DNA of 64,000 nucleotides from Pseudoxanthomonas suwonensis 11-1 (GTDB lineage: Bacteria; Pseudomonadota; Gammaproteobacteria; Xanthomonadales; Xanthomonadaceae): NCBI RefSeq assembly GCF_000185965.1, contig NC_014924.1, positions 1,488,001-1,552,000 of the forward strand, read 5' to 3'. Shown piece by piece: positions 17,031-24,772 of the stretch; position 1 is the stretch's first letter, and every line of letters starts with the position of its first letter. Below the pieces are notes generated by a model. It had not been told where the DNA came from. It ran no database searches and worked only from the letters and a program-made list of their open reading frames with translations. Position numbers and translations under genes: made by a program.

Positions 17031-17648
17031 ATGCTGCAACCCGTGACCCTGGCCCTGATCGCCATCACCGCACTGGTGTCGTGGCGGGCCTTCAGCGACC
17101 GCCGCCTGCTGGACCGCATGATCCTGTGGCCGCCGGCGGTCGCGCGGCAGCGCGAGTACTGGCGCCTGCTGACCCATGGTTTCCTGCATGCGGATTTCCC
17201 GCACCTGCTGTTCAACATGTTCACCCTGTTCTTCTTCGGTGGCCTGATCGAGCGGCTGATGACGGGCATCACCGGCAGCCGGTTGACCTTCCTGCTGTTC
17301 TACCTGTCGGCGATCGTGGTGGCGATCCTGCCCAGCTACCTGAAGAACATCGGCAACCCGCGCTACTTCAGCCTGGGGGCGTCGGGCGCGGTGTCGGCGG
17401 TGCTGTTCGCCTTCATCATGGTCAAGCCGTGGTCGCTGATCCTGGTGTTCTTCGTGCCGATGCCGGCGATCGTCTACGCCGTGTTCTACGTCGGCTACAG
17501 CATCTGGATGGACCGCCGCGGTGGCGGCAACATCAACCACAGCGCGCACCTGGCCGGCGCCGCCTACGGCGTGCTGTTCATGGTGGCGATGGCGCCGGAA
17601 GTCCTGGAGCTGTTCTGGCAGCAGCTGCTCAACCCCCGCTTCGGCTGA
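17031..17648 (+). CDS. rhomboid family intramembrane serine protease
   Basis: 205 aa, about six membrane spans. HxxxN-type helix THGFLHADFPHLLFNMFTLF (~48-67), catalytic Ser in GASGAV (~117) and catalytic His in NHSAHLAG (~171-176) complete the rhomboid dyad. It cleaves transmembrane segments of unidentified substrates. It sits 9 bp downstream of the POT transporter, with GAGGAGC as ribosome site. Confidence 0.92.
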   Translation: MLQPVTLALIAITALVSWRAFSDRRLLDRMILWPPAVARQREYWRLLTHGFLHADFPHLLFNMFTLFFFGGLIERLMTGITGSRLTFLLFYLSAIVVAILPSYLKNIGNPRYFSLGASGAVSAVLFAFIMVKPWSLILVFFVPMPAIVYAVFYVGYSIWMDRRGGGNINHSAHLAGAAYGVLFMVAMAPEVLELFWQQLLNPRFG

Positions 17649-17716
17649 GCGGGGATCACCTGCCGTGAATGCGGCGCGTGCCAGCCTGCCCCGGTCACCC
17701 AGCGACGGAGGCATCC

Positions 17717-18697
17717 ATGGCGACACGCAAGGCCCGCACGCCCGCCACCCCGGCAGGCACCCGCGCTTCGCGCCCCGGGACATCCGCCCGCGGCAGCGCG
17801 AAGAAGACCGCAAGCCGCGCCAGCGCTGACAGCGCGGAGCCCAGGCGCAAGACCGCCAGCGCGTCCCGCACTACGGTGGCGAAGAAAGCCAGTGCGGCCA
17901 GCGGTAGTACCGCACGCAAGAGCGCCGCCAGGAAATCGACCGCGACCGCGGCGAGAAAGGCTGGGGCTCGCAAGGCCGCGACAGGTGCCACCAGAAAGGC
18001 TCCGGCGAAGAAGGCCGTGGCGAAGACGACCGCGGCACGGAGGTCACCCGCCAGCAAGGCCGCTACGACCCGCAAGCCCGCGGCGAAGAAGGCAGCGCCG
18101 GCAAGGAAAGCGACCGCGAAGAAGACGTCGACTGCCAGCAAGTCGGCAGCGGCGAACAAGCCGGCCGCGAAGTCTGCTGCCAGGAAGACCACCGCCAGGA
18201 AGGCCGCGACGAAGAAAGCCGCGGCGAAGAAGGCCGTAGCGAAGAAGGTTGTAGCGAAGAAGGCCGCCACGAAGAAGACCGTGGCAAGGAAGGCGCCCGC
18301 TTCGAAGGCCACGAGAACGCGCACTGCCGCCAACACTTCGGCGCCGAAGCCCACGGCACGCAAGCCGGCTATCGGCCAGGCGACGCGTGCGGCGGCCAGC
18401 GGCAAGCCCGATGGCGCCCGTCGTACGCGCCGCCCGCGCAAGCCCACGCCGGAGGAGGCGCTGCAGCGCACGCACGAGTTGCTCGAGGCGCACAACGAGC
18501 AGGCCAGGCAGGTCCCGGCATGGCGCCTGCTGGAGGGCGGGCAGGGTGGTGGCACCGCTCCGGCGCCGACCGAGGCCTCGCCCGAACTGGCGGTGCGCCA
18601 GAACGAACTGCACCTGGCCGAAACCCGGGCCAAGGCCACCCAGGGCAGCGCCAGCATCCAGGACCGTCGCAACCAGCGGCGGCGCGACCAGCGCTGA
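17717..18697 (+). CDS. histone H1-like Lys/Ala-rich repeat protein (AlgP/Hc1-like)
   Basis: 326 aa. Residues ~1-235 consist of irregular KKA, AKK and RKA pentad-like repeats rich in Lys, Ala, Thr and Ser, like bacterial H1-like proteins such as AlgP. This part should bind DNA non-specifically. Residues ~245-326 form a distinct, less repetitive tail starting RKPTPEEALQRTHELLEAHNE. The ATG follows GGAGG by 5 bp. The GCGAAGAAGGCC-type DNA repeats make length changes by slippage likely between strains. Confidence 0.85.
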   Translation: MATRKARTPATPAGTRASRPGTSARGSAKKTASRASADSAEPRRKTASASRTTVAKKASAASGSTARKSAARKSTATAARKAGARKAATGATRKAPAKKAVAKTTAARRSPASKAATTRKPAAKKAAPARKATAKKTSTASKSAAANKPAAKSAARKTTARKAATKKAAAKKAVAKKVVAKKAATKKTVARKAPASKATRTRTAANTSAPKPTARKPAIGQATRAAASGKPDGARRTRRPRKPTPEEALQRTHELLEAHNEQARQVPAWRLLEGGQGGGTAPAPTEASPELAVRQNELHLAETRAKATQGSASIQDRRNQRRRDQR

Positions 18698-18723
18698 GAG
18701 CAGGGCAGCGCCCGGCGGCCGCC

Positions 18724-18906
18724 TCAGGCGGTGCCGGGCGCTTCGTCGGGGTAGTTCGCTTCCAGGCGGCTGTAGACGTCGGAGGCGAGCTGTTCGCACT
18801 CCGTGGTCTCGGTGCGGCCGTCCACCGCCATCTGGTAGAGGCCTTCGAGCAGGGAAGCCTCGCTGGGATTCCACTGCGCCTGTTGCTTCGGGTTCGTCGT
18901 GCTCAT
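18724..18906 (-). CDS. small conserved-looking protein of unknown function
   Basis: 60 aa, soluble and acidic, with no signal or cysteine pattern. It begins MSTTNPKQQAQWNPSEASLL and has ETTECEQLASDVYSRLEANYPDEA at the end. Strong G/C third-position bias supports coding. A longer form (13 extra residues) would start upstream, but the MSTTNP start is more plausible. I do not recognise the family. Confidence 0.6.
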   Translation of the reverse strand: MSTTNPKQQAQWNPSEASLLEGLYQMAVDGRTETTECEQLASDVYSRLEANYPDEAPGTA

Positions 18907-19036
18907 GCGGCGCCTGTTCGCGCACTCTTCACTTGGCTGAATCAAACCTCAGGTCAGGGGCGTATGCAAGCAGTCATCACGCAGGCTTGGCAGTCAGGTA
19001 CGTGAAAATGCGCCCGTCCAACGTCCAGGGCGACCG

Positions 19037-19321
19037 ATGACCACCAACCCCGAGATCCACCACGACGCCAACGCCCACCGCTTCCGCACCGAGGTGGAAG
19101 GCGAGGTCGCCGAGCTCAGCTATCGCCTTGATGGCGGGCTGCTGGTGATCGACCACACCTGGGTTCCCGAGGCGATCGGTGGCCGGGGCATCGCCGGGGA
19201 GCTGGTGCGCACCGCGTTCGAACATGCGCGCGGGGCGGGCCTGCGGGTAGTGCCGGCCTGTTCCTATGCCGCTTCCTGGGTGACACGACATCCCGAATTC
19301 GCCGACACCCTCGCCGGCTGA
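19037..19321 (+). CDS. GNAT-like N-acetyltransferase, short NATD1/YjdJ type
   Basis: 94 aa. One compact GNAT domain: LSYRLDGGLLVIDHTWVP strands, the acetyl-CoA loop GGRGIAGELV (R/Q-x-x-G-x-G/A type) and the RVVPACSYAASWVTRHPEF C-terminal block typical of the small YjdJ/NATD1 group. Substrate unknown. The gene diverges from the small minus-strand gene. Confidence 0.85.
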   Translation: MTTNPEIHHDANAHRFRTEVEGEVAELSYRLDGGLLVIDHTWVPEAIGGRGIAGELVRTAFEHARGAGLRVVPACSYAASWVTRHPEFADTLAG

Positions 19322-19373
19322 AACAACGCAACACACGGGGCGCGACCCCACGGCGCCCGCCAAGGAAGCACGC

Positions 19374-20219
19374 ATGACCCGCCCCCGGACCTGGACCGTC
19401 CTGCTCCTCCCGCTCCTGATCGCACTTGCCTTGCCGGGTTGTCGCGACGAACCGGCCACTGCGCCCGGTGATGCCACTACCGCTGATGGCACCGCCGGCC
19501 AGGAGCCGGATCCCGCCGCACCCGTGGCGCAGCCGCCGGTGGACCTGAAGGACGTGATGGAGCGCGATCCGCGCTACCTGATCGGCATCAGTTATCCGCC
19601 GGGCATGTCCACCCATCCGGGCCTGGCCGCCGCACTGCACGCCTACGCCGAAGGCGCACGCGCCGAACTGCTGGATGCGGTCGGATCCCTCGATGCCCCG
19701 CCGACCGTGCCCTACGACCTGTCGCTGGGTTTCCGCCTGCTGCTGCAGACGCCGCAGGTGATCGCGGTGGCGGCCGACGGCAGCGTCTATACCGGGGGCG
19801 CCCATGGCCAGCCGCTGGTGGCGCGCTTCGTCTGGCTGGTCGGGCGCGAGGAGATGCTCACCGCCGACCGTCTGGTCCAGGATCCCCGCGGCTGGGAGGT
19901 TGTGGCCCGCCAGGTGTCCGAGCAGCTGGCCGCCTCGGCGCAGATCCGGGCGATCGACGGCTCGCTGAGCCCGGAGGAGCGCAAGAACCTGCTTTCCTCG
20001 GCGCTGCGCATGATCGACGAGGGCACCGGGGCCGATCCGGAGAACTTCGCCCAGTTCGAGCCGGTGCCCGCCGCGGACGGGCGGATCGCGGCCCTGCGCT
20101 TCGTGTTCCCCCCCTACCAGGTCGGTCCCTACGCGGACGGGGTACAGTACGCCGAGGTGCCGGCCGCTACGCTGCTGCCTTACGTGGCCGGGGAGTACCG
20201 GGAGCTGTTCGCGCAGTAG
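19374..20219 (+). CDS. DUF3298/RsiV-like lipoprotein
   Basis: 281 aa. A lipoprotein signal ends in LALPGC (Cys at ~23). A Pro/Ala linker is followed by a DUF4163/DUF3298-type region (~60-280), with YTGGAHGQ in the middle and the conserved FVFPPYQVGPYADGVQ near the end. In B. subtilis RsiV the same domain binds lysozyme, but here the protein is an outer-membrane or periplasmic lipoprotein of unknown role. It lies 10 bp upstream of cfa. Confidence 0.83.
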   Translation: MTRPRTWTVLLLPLLIALALPGCRDEPATAPGDATTADGTAGQEPDPAAPVAQPPVDLKDVMERDPRYLIGISYPPGMSTHPGLAAALHAYAEGARAELLDAVGSLDAPPTVPYDLSLGFRLLLQTPQVIAVAADGSVYTGGAHGQPLVARFVWLVGREEMLTADRLVQDPRGWEVVARQVSEQLAASAQIRAIDGSLSPEERKNLLSSALRMIDEGTGADPENFAQFEPVPAADGRIAALRFVFPPYQVGPYADGVQYAEVPAATLLPYVAGEYRELFAQ

Positions 20220-20229
20220 GAGGACGCTG

Positions 20230-21351
20230 ATGGGGGCGGGATCCCTTGCCAGGCGTCGGGTCGAAGCGCTGCTCGCCGATGCCGACGTGAGGATCGGCGG
20301 CGATCGCGCCTGGGACCTGGAGCCACGTGACGAGCGGTTGTGGACGCGCCTGCTGGCGCAGGGCTCGCTGGGACTGGGCGAGTCGTACATGGATGGCTGG
20401 TGGGACACCGGCTCGCTGGACGGCCTGCTACTGCGGCTGATCCAGGCGCGGCTGGGCGAAAAGGTGCGTGGCCTGGCCGGGCTGCGCGACGTACTGGTCG
20501 CGCGCCTGACCAATCCGCAGACCCGCAGCCGTAGCGGCGAGGTCGGGCGCCGCCACTACGACCTGGGCAACGACCTGTACGCGGCGATGCTGGGCCGGCG
20601 GCTGGTCTACAGCTGCGGATACTGGCGCGATGCCGCCGACCTCGATGCCGCCCAGGAAGCCAAGCTCGACCTGGTCTGCCGCAAGCTGCGCCTGCAACCG
20701 GGCATGCGCGTGCTGGACATCGGCTGCGGCTGGGGCGAAGCGCTGAAGTTCGCGGCCGAGCGCTACGGCGTCTCCGGGGTGGGCGTGACCATCTCCGCCG
20801 AGCAGGCCGCCTACGCGCGCCAGCTGTGCGAAGGCCTGCCGATCGAGATCCGCCTGCAGGACTACCGCGACCTGGACGAGCGCTTCGACGCCGTGTTCTC
20901 CATCGGCATGTTCGAGCACGTGGGCGTGCGCAACTACCGCGAGTACTTCGAGGTGGTGCGCCGCTGCCTGCCGCCTGGCGGGCTGTTCCTGCTGCACACC
21001 ATCGGCAGCAACGTCTCGGTGCGGCGCACCGATCCCTGGATCGCGCGCTACATCTTCCCCAACTCGATGCTGCCCTCGGCCGCACAGGTCACCCGCGCCA
21101 GCGAGGGGAAGTTCGTGGTCGAGGACTGGCACAACTTCGGCCCGGACTACGACCGCACCCTGCAGGCCTGGCGCGACAACATCGAGGCGGCGTGGGAGCG
21201 GCTGGGTCCGCGCTACGACGAGCGCTTCAGGCGCATGTGGCGGTTCTACCTGGCCGGGTCCATGGCCAGCTTCCGCGCGCGCCGCGCACAGCTGTGGCAA
21301 GTGCTGCTTTCGCCGGAGGGCGTGCCGGGCGGGCTACGGGTGCCGCGCTGA
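20230..21351 (+). CDS. cfa: cyclopropane-fatty-acyl-phospholipid synthase
   Basis: 373 aa. N-terminal lipid-binding part (~1-105), including GESYMDGWWD, then an AdoMet methyltransferase domain with LDIGCGWGEALKFAAERYG (~162-181) and GVTISAEQAAYA. FSIGMFEHVG and RRTDPWIARYIFPNS are characteristic of Cfa. It transfers a methylene group from AdoMet to unsaturated phospholipid acyl chains at the inner membrane, typically in stationary phase. It follows the DUF3298 lipoprotein gene by 10 bp. No terminator is obvious at its 3' end. Confidence 0.94.
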   Translation: MGAGSLARRRVEALLADADVRIGGDRAWDLEPRDERLWTRLLAQGSLGLGESYMDGWWDTGSLDGLLLRLIQARLGEKVRGLAGLRDVLVARLTNPQTRSRSGEVGRRHYDLGNDLYAAMLGRRLVYSCGYWRDAADLDAAQEAKLDLVCRKLRLQPGMRVLDIGCGWGEALKFAAERYGVSGVGVTISAEQAAYARQLCEGLPIEIRLQDYRDLDERFDAVFSIGMFEHVGVRNYREYFEVVRRCLPPGGLFLLHTIGSNVSVRRTDPWIARYIFPNSMLPSAAQVTRASEGKFVVEDWHNFGPDYDRTLQAWRDNIEAAWERLGPRYDERFRRMWRFYLAGSMASFRARRAQLWQVLLSPEGVPGGLRVPR

Positions 21352-21411
21352 GGCGTGGCGAAAATCTAGCCAACCCTCTTGACACCCCCGCCACTGCTGG
21401 CGCGCAGACGC

Positions 21412-21457
21412 TTATCCACAGCTTCGTGCAGGTTTGATCCACACCGATTGTGGAAAA
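21412..21457. other. cluster of three DnaA-box-like 9-mers
   Basis: Between the convergent ends of cfa and dcp lie TTATCCACA (21412-21420, + strand, a perfect consensus box), TGATCCACA (21435-21443, one mismatch) and, on the minus strand, TTTTCCACA (21449-21457, one mismatch). No promoter is needed here, so a transcriptional role is less likely than DnaA titration. Confidence 0.55.
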
Positions 21458-21484
21458 CCCCCGCGAGCGGCGATCGCAGGAAAG

Positions 21485-21510
21485 AAGACGCCGCCCGTAG
21501 GCGGCGTCTT
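21485..21510 (-). terminator. intrinsic terminator of dcp
   Basis: A perfect 11-bp stem AAGACGCCGCC/GGCGGCGTCTT with a 4-nt loop, followed on the minus strand by TCTTTCC. It lies 8 bp beyond the dcp stop codon. Confidence 0.8.
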
Positions 21511-21518
21511 CGTGGACC

Positions 21519-23702
21519 TCAGCGGCCGGCCTTGTCCAGGCCGCGCTTCTCGAGCAGCGGTTCGATCCGCGGCTCGTGTCCGGCGAAGTCGCGGAACAGG
21601 TCCAGCGCCTCGCGGGTGCCGCCGCGCGAGAGCAGGGTGGCGCGGAAGCGGTCGCCGTTCTCGCGCTTCAGGCCGCCGTTCTCCAGCATCCAGGCCTGGG
21701 TGTTGGCGTCCAGCACCTCCGACCAGATGTAGGCGTAGTAGCCGGCCGAGTAGCCGCCCATGATGTGGCTGAAGTACGGGGTGCGGTAACGCGGCGGCAC
21801 CGGGGCGTAGGCGATGCCGTCGGCGGCCAGCGCATCGGCCTCGAACTTCATCACGCCATCGGCTTCCGGCAGCTTGTCGGCTCCGACCTGGTGCCAGCGC
21901 TGGTCGAGCATGGCCGCGCCCAGGTACTCGGTGGTGGCGAAGCCCTGGTTGAAGGTCGAGGTGGCCTTGACCTTGTCCAGCAGCGCCTGCGGCATCGGCT
22001 CGCCGGTCTCGTGGTGCTTCGCGTAGTTGGCCAGCACTTCCGGCCAGTCGGCCCACATCTCGTTGACCTGCGAGGGGAACTCGACGAAGTCGCGCGGGAC
22101 CGAGGTGCCGCTGAAGTACGGGTAGGTCACGTCCGAGAACATGCCGTGCAGGGCGTGGCCGAACTCGTGGAAGGTGGTGGTGACCTCGTCCCAGGTCAGC
22201 AGGGTCGGGCCGCTGGCCGGCTTGGTGATGTTGAGGTGGTTGGCCACCACCGGCTTGGTGCCGCGCAGCCTGGACTGCGACACGTACGAGTTCATCCAGG
22301 CACCGCCGCGCTTGGACGCGCGTGCGTACGGGTCGAAGATGAAGATCGCCAGCTGGCTGCCGTCGGCGTCGAGCACGTCGTACACCCAGGTGTCGGGGTG
22401 GTACTTCGGCAGGTCGGTACGCTCCTTGAAGCTGATGCCGTAGAGCTTGCTGGCGGCGAAGAACACGCCGTTCTCCAGCACGCTCTTCATCTCGAAGTAG
22501 GGCTTGAGCTGCGACTCGTCGAAGTCGTAGGTCGCCTTGCGCACCTTCTCGGTGTAGTAGGCCCAGTCCCAGGCCTCGAGCTGGAAGGTCGGCTCGCCCT
22601 TGGCGGCCTGCTCGCGGTCGATCATCTTCTGCAGCTCGGCGGCCTCGCGCCTGGCGTTGGCGACGGCGGCGGGCGCCAGCTTGCCCAGCATCTCATTCAC
22701 CGCTTCCGGGGTTTTGGCGGTGGACTGCTCCAGCGAGAACGCGGCGTGGTTCGGGTACCCGAGCAGGGCGGCGCGCTCGGCGCGCAGCTTCATCACCCGG
22801 GCGACGATGCCGGTGTTGTCGTACTCGTTGCCGCGGGCGCCACGGCCGACCGAGGCCTCGTGGATGCGGCGGCGGGCCTCGCGGTTCTCCAGGTAGGCCA
22901 GCGGCGGCTGGCCGGTGGTGTTGAGCAGGGTCACCACGTACTTGCCATCGAGGCCGCGCTTCTTCGCTTCCTCGGCGGCCGCGGCCACCTGGGCGTCGGT
23001 CGAACCGGCCAGCTCCTCGGCGCTGTCAAACACCACGGCCGAGGCGTTGACCTCGTTGAGCACGTTCTGGTCGAACTGGGTGCCCAGCTTGGCCAGCTCG
23101 GCGTTCATGTCCCGCAGCCGCGCCTTGTCCTCGTCGGACAGGTTGGCGCCGGAGCGGACGAAATCGGTGTAGTAACGCTCGACCAGGCGCACGCCCTCGG
23201 CGTCCAGGCCCAGGCTGTCGCGCTGGTCATGCAGCGCCTTGATCCGCTCGAACAGGGCGCCGTCGAGCATGATCGCGTCGCGGTGCGCGGCGAACTTCGG
23301 CGAGTAGTCGGCCTGGATGGCCTTGCGCGCGTCGTTGGTGTCGGTGCCGACCAGGTTGAAGAACACGGCGCGGGCGCGGTTGAGCACCTGGCCGCTGTTC
23401 TCCAGGGCGATGATGGTGTTCTCGAAGGTCGGCGCCTCGCTGTTGGAGGTGATCGCCTCGATTTCCTCCAGCTGCTCGGCCATGCCGGCGTCGAACGCCG
23501 GGGCGAAGTGCTCGTCCTTGACCCGGTCGAAGTGCGGGTACTGCAACGGCAGCTCGCTCTCGACCATGAACGGGTTGTCCTGGGTCGAAGCGGCCGTGGA
23601 GGCCTCGGCGTTGCCGGGGGAGGGACCCTCGGCGCTGGTGCAGGCGGTCATGCCGAGTCCGAGGGCGGCAGCGAGTGCCAGGGAAAGGCCGGTCTTCTTC
23701 AT
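21519..23702 (-). CDS. dcp: M3 family peptidyl-dipeptidase (Dcp-type), lipoprotein
   Basis: 727 aa. A lipoprotein signal ends in GMTAC (Cys21), which places this Dcp in the periplasm or outer membrane, unlike the unlipidated E. coli Dcp. The M3 catalytic domain carries HEFGH at 512-516, and the distal Glu region follows near ~540. The family cleaves dipeptides from peptide C-termini. The start MKKTGLSLALA is chosen because it gives a proper signal peptide; 12 residues upstream do not. A small hairpin CTTGGGA/TCCCAAG sits ~14 nt before the ATG. Confidence 0.93.
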   Translation of the reverse strand: MKKTGLSLALAAALGLGMTACTSAEGPSPGNAEASTAASTQDNPFMVESELPLQYPHFDRVKDEHFAPAFDAGMAEQLEEIEAITSNSEAPTFENTIIALENSGQVLNRARAVFFNLVGTDTNDARKAIQADYSPKFAAHRDAIMLDGALFERIKALHDQRDSLGLDAEGVRLVERYYTDFVRSGANLSDEDKARLRDMNAELAKLGTQFDQNVLNEVNASAVVFDSAEELAGSTDAQVAAAAEEAKKRGLDGKYVVTLLNTTGQPPLAYLENREARRRIHEASVGRGARGNEYDNTGIVARVMKLRAERAALLGYPNHAAFSLEQSTAKTPEAVNEMLGKLAPAAVANARREAAELQKMIDREQAAKGEPTFQLEAWDWAYYTEKVRKATYDFDESQLKPYFEMKSVLENGVFFAASKLYGISFKERTDLPKYHPDTWVYDVLDADGSQLAIFIFDPYARASKRGGAWMNSYVSQSRLRGTKPVVANHLNITKPASGPTLLTWDEVTTTFHEFGHALHGMFSDVTYPYFSGTSVPRDFVEFPSQVNEMWADWPEVLANYAKHHETGEPMPQALLDKVKATSTFNQGFATTEYLGAAMLDQRWHQVGADKLPEADGVMKFEADALAADGIAYAPVPPRYRTPYFSHIMGGYSAGYYAYIWSEVLDANTQAWMLENGGLKRENGDRFRATLLSRGGTREALDLFRDFAGHEPRIEPLLEKRGLDKAGR

Positions 23703-23771
23703 GGGTTGGAACAGTTCCTTGGGAAACAAACCTCCCAAGGGTACCCCAGCCCGCGCCGGCCCGGGGCGGCC

Positions 23772-23900
23772 TCAGCCTCCCGGCTGCGGCAGGTCCCTGC
23801 GCGGCGGCCGGTTCTTCACCTGTTCCGGCAGCAGCGACAGGATGTCATCGACGATGCCGGGTATGGCGTCACTTCTCCACGAAGGCGCGTTCGAACACAT
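23772..23900 (-). CDS. possible small protein overlapping the fpr 3' end
   Basis: A 42-codon reading frame starts at ATG inside the last codons of fpr and runs past its stop. From IPGIVDDILSLLPEQ to the end the codons have the strong G/C third-position bias of real genes here; the first ~12 codons do not. It could be a genuine small gene with an unrecognised start, or a remnant of one. No family is recognised. Confidence 0.3.
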   Translation of the reverse strand: MCSNAPSWRSDAIPGIVDDILSLLPEQVKNRPPRRDLPQPGG

Positions 23901-24651
23901 ACTGGCCGAGGCTGCCGATGCGCGGCGAGGCGGTGAAACCACGGCTGTCGAGCAGGGTGCGGAAATCGGCCAGCATCTGCGGGCTGCCGCAGATCATGGC
24001 GCGGTCATGTTCCGGATCCAGCGGCTCCAGGCCGAGGGTGCGCATCATCTCGCCGCTGGCCATCAGGTCGGTCAGGCGGCCGCGGTTCGGGAACTCCTCG
24101 CGCGAGACGGCCGGGTAGTACAGCAGTTTCTCGCGGATGATCTCGCCCAGGATCTCGTGGTTGGGCAGTTCCTTCTCGAAATAGTCGCGGTAGGCCAGGT
24201 CCTGCACGTGGCGCACACCGTGGCAGATGACGATCTTCTCGAAGCGCTCGTAGGTTTCCGGGTCCTTGACCACCGACAGCCACGGGGCCAGGCCGGTGCC
24301 GGTGCCCAGCAGGTACAGGTTGCGGCCGGGGTGCAGGTCGCTGATCAGCAGGGTGCCGGTGGGCTTGCGCCCGATCAGGATGCTGTCGCCGGGCTTGATG
24401 TGCTGCAGGCGCGAGGTCAGCGGGCCGTCCTGGACCTTGATCGAGAAGAACTCCAGCTGCTCTTCCCAGTTGGCGCTGGCGATCGAATAGGCGCGCAGGA
24501 TCGGCTTGCCGCTCTCGGTGGGCAGGCCGATCATCACGAACTGCCCGTTCTCGAAGCGGAAACCGTCGTCGCGGGTGGTGGTGAAGCTGAAGTAGGCGTC
24601 GGTCCAGTGACGGACGTCGAGCACCGTTTCGGTGCCGTAGGCGGAGGACAT
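23869..24651 (-). CDS. fpr: ferredoxin-NADP reductase
   Basis: 260 aa. FAD domain with RAYSIAS (Arg/Tyr/Ser flavin contacts, ~54-60), then NADP domain with GTGTGLAPWLS (~111-121) and CHGVRH. The C-terminus YVFERAFVEK matches the bacterial Fpr subclass ending in AFVEK. It exchanges electrons between NADPH and ferredoxin or flavodoxin and is often oxidative-stress linked. I start at MSSAYGTETV, preceded by a CCTCCCCG stretch; the longer in-frame version has no support. Confidence 0.94.
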   Translation of the reverse strand: MSSAYGTETVLDVRHWTDAYFSFTTTRDDGFRFENGQFVMIGLPTESGKPILRAYSIASANWEEQLEFFSIKVQDGPLTSRLQHIKPGDSILIGRKPTGTLLISDLHPGRNLYLLGTGTGLAPWLSVVKDPETYERFEKIVICHGVRHVQDLAYRDYFEKELPNHEILGEIIREKLLYYPAVSREEFPNRGRLTDLMASGEMMRTLGLEPLDPEHDRAMICGSPQMLADFRTLLDSRGFTASPRIGSLGQYVFERAFVEK

Positions 24652-24772
24652 CGGGGAGGGATTGCCGGTTCTGGTTCGCCGCCCATTGTATCCGACCGCC
24701 CGGGCCCGACCCTTGAGCGTGGTCAAACGGCCGGATGGCGGCGGCCCGGGCGAGGCCGCCGCCGGCGTGCGC

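Noticed and set aside
15330-17813. Upstream extension of the M14 peptidase frame by ~800 codons
   Set aside because: The extension is antisense to the POT transporter and rhomboid genes. The true start gives a proper signal peptide.
18708-18741. GCGCCCGGC/GCCGGGCGC stem after the H1-like gene as terminator
   Set aside because: The stem overlaps the 3' codons of the opposing small gene, with no T-run on either side.
24737-24763. GGCGGCGGCC/GGCCGCCGCC stem after the sugar dehydrogenase gene as terminator
   Set aside because: Good stem, but no U-tract on the minus strand; not strong enough to list.
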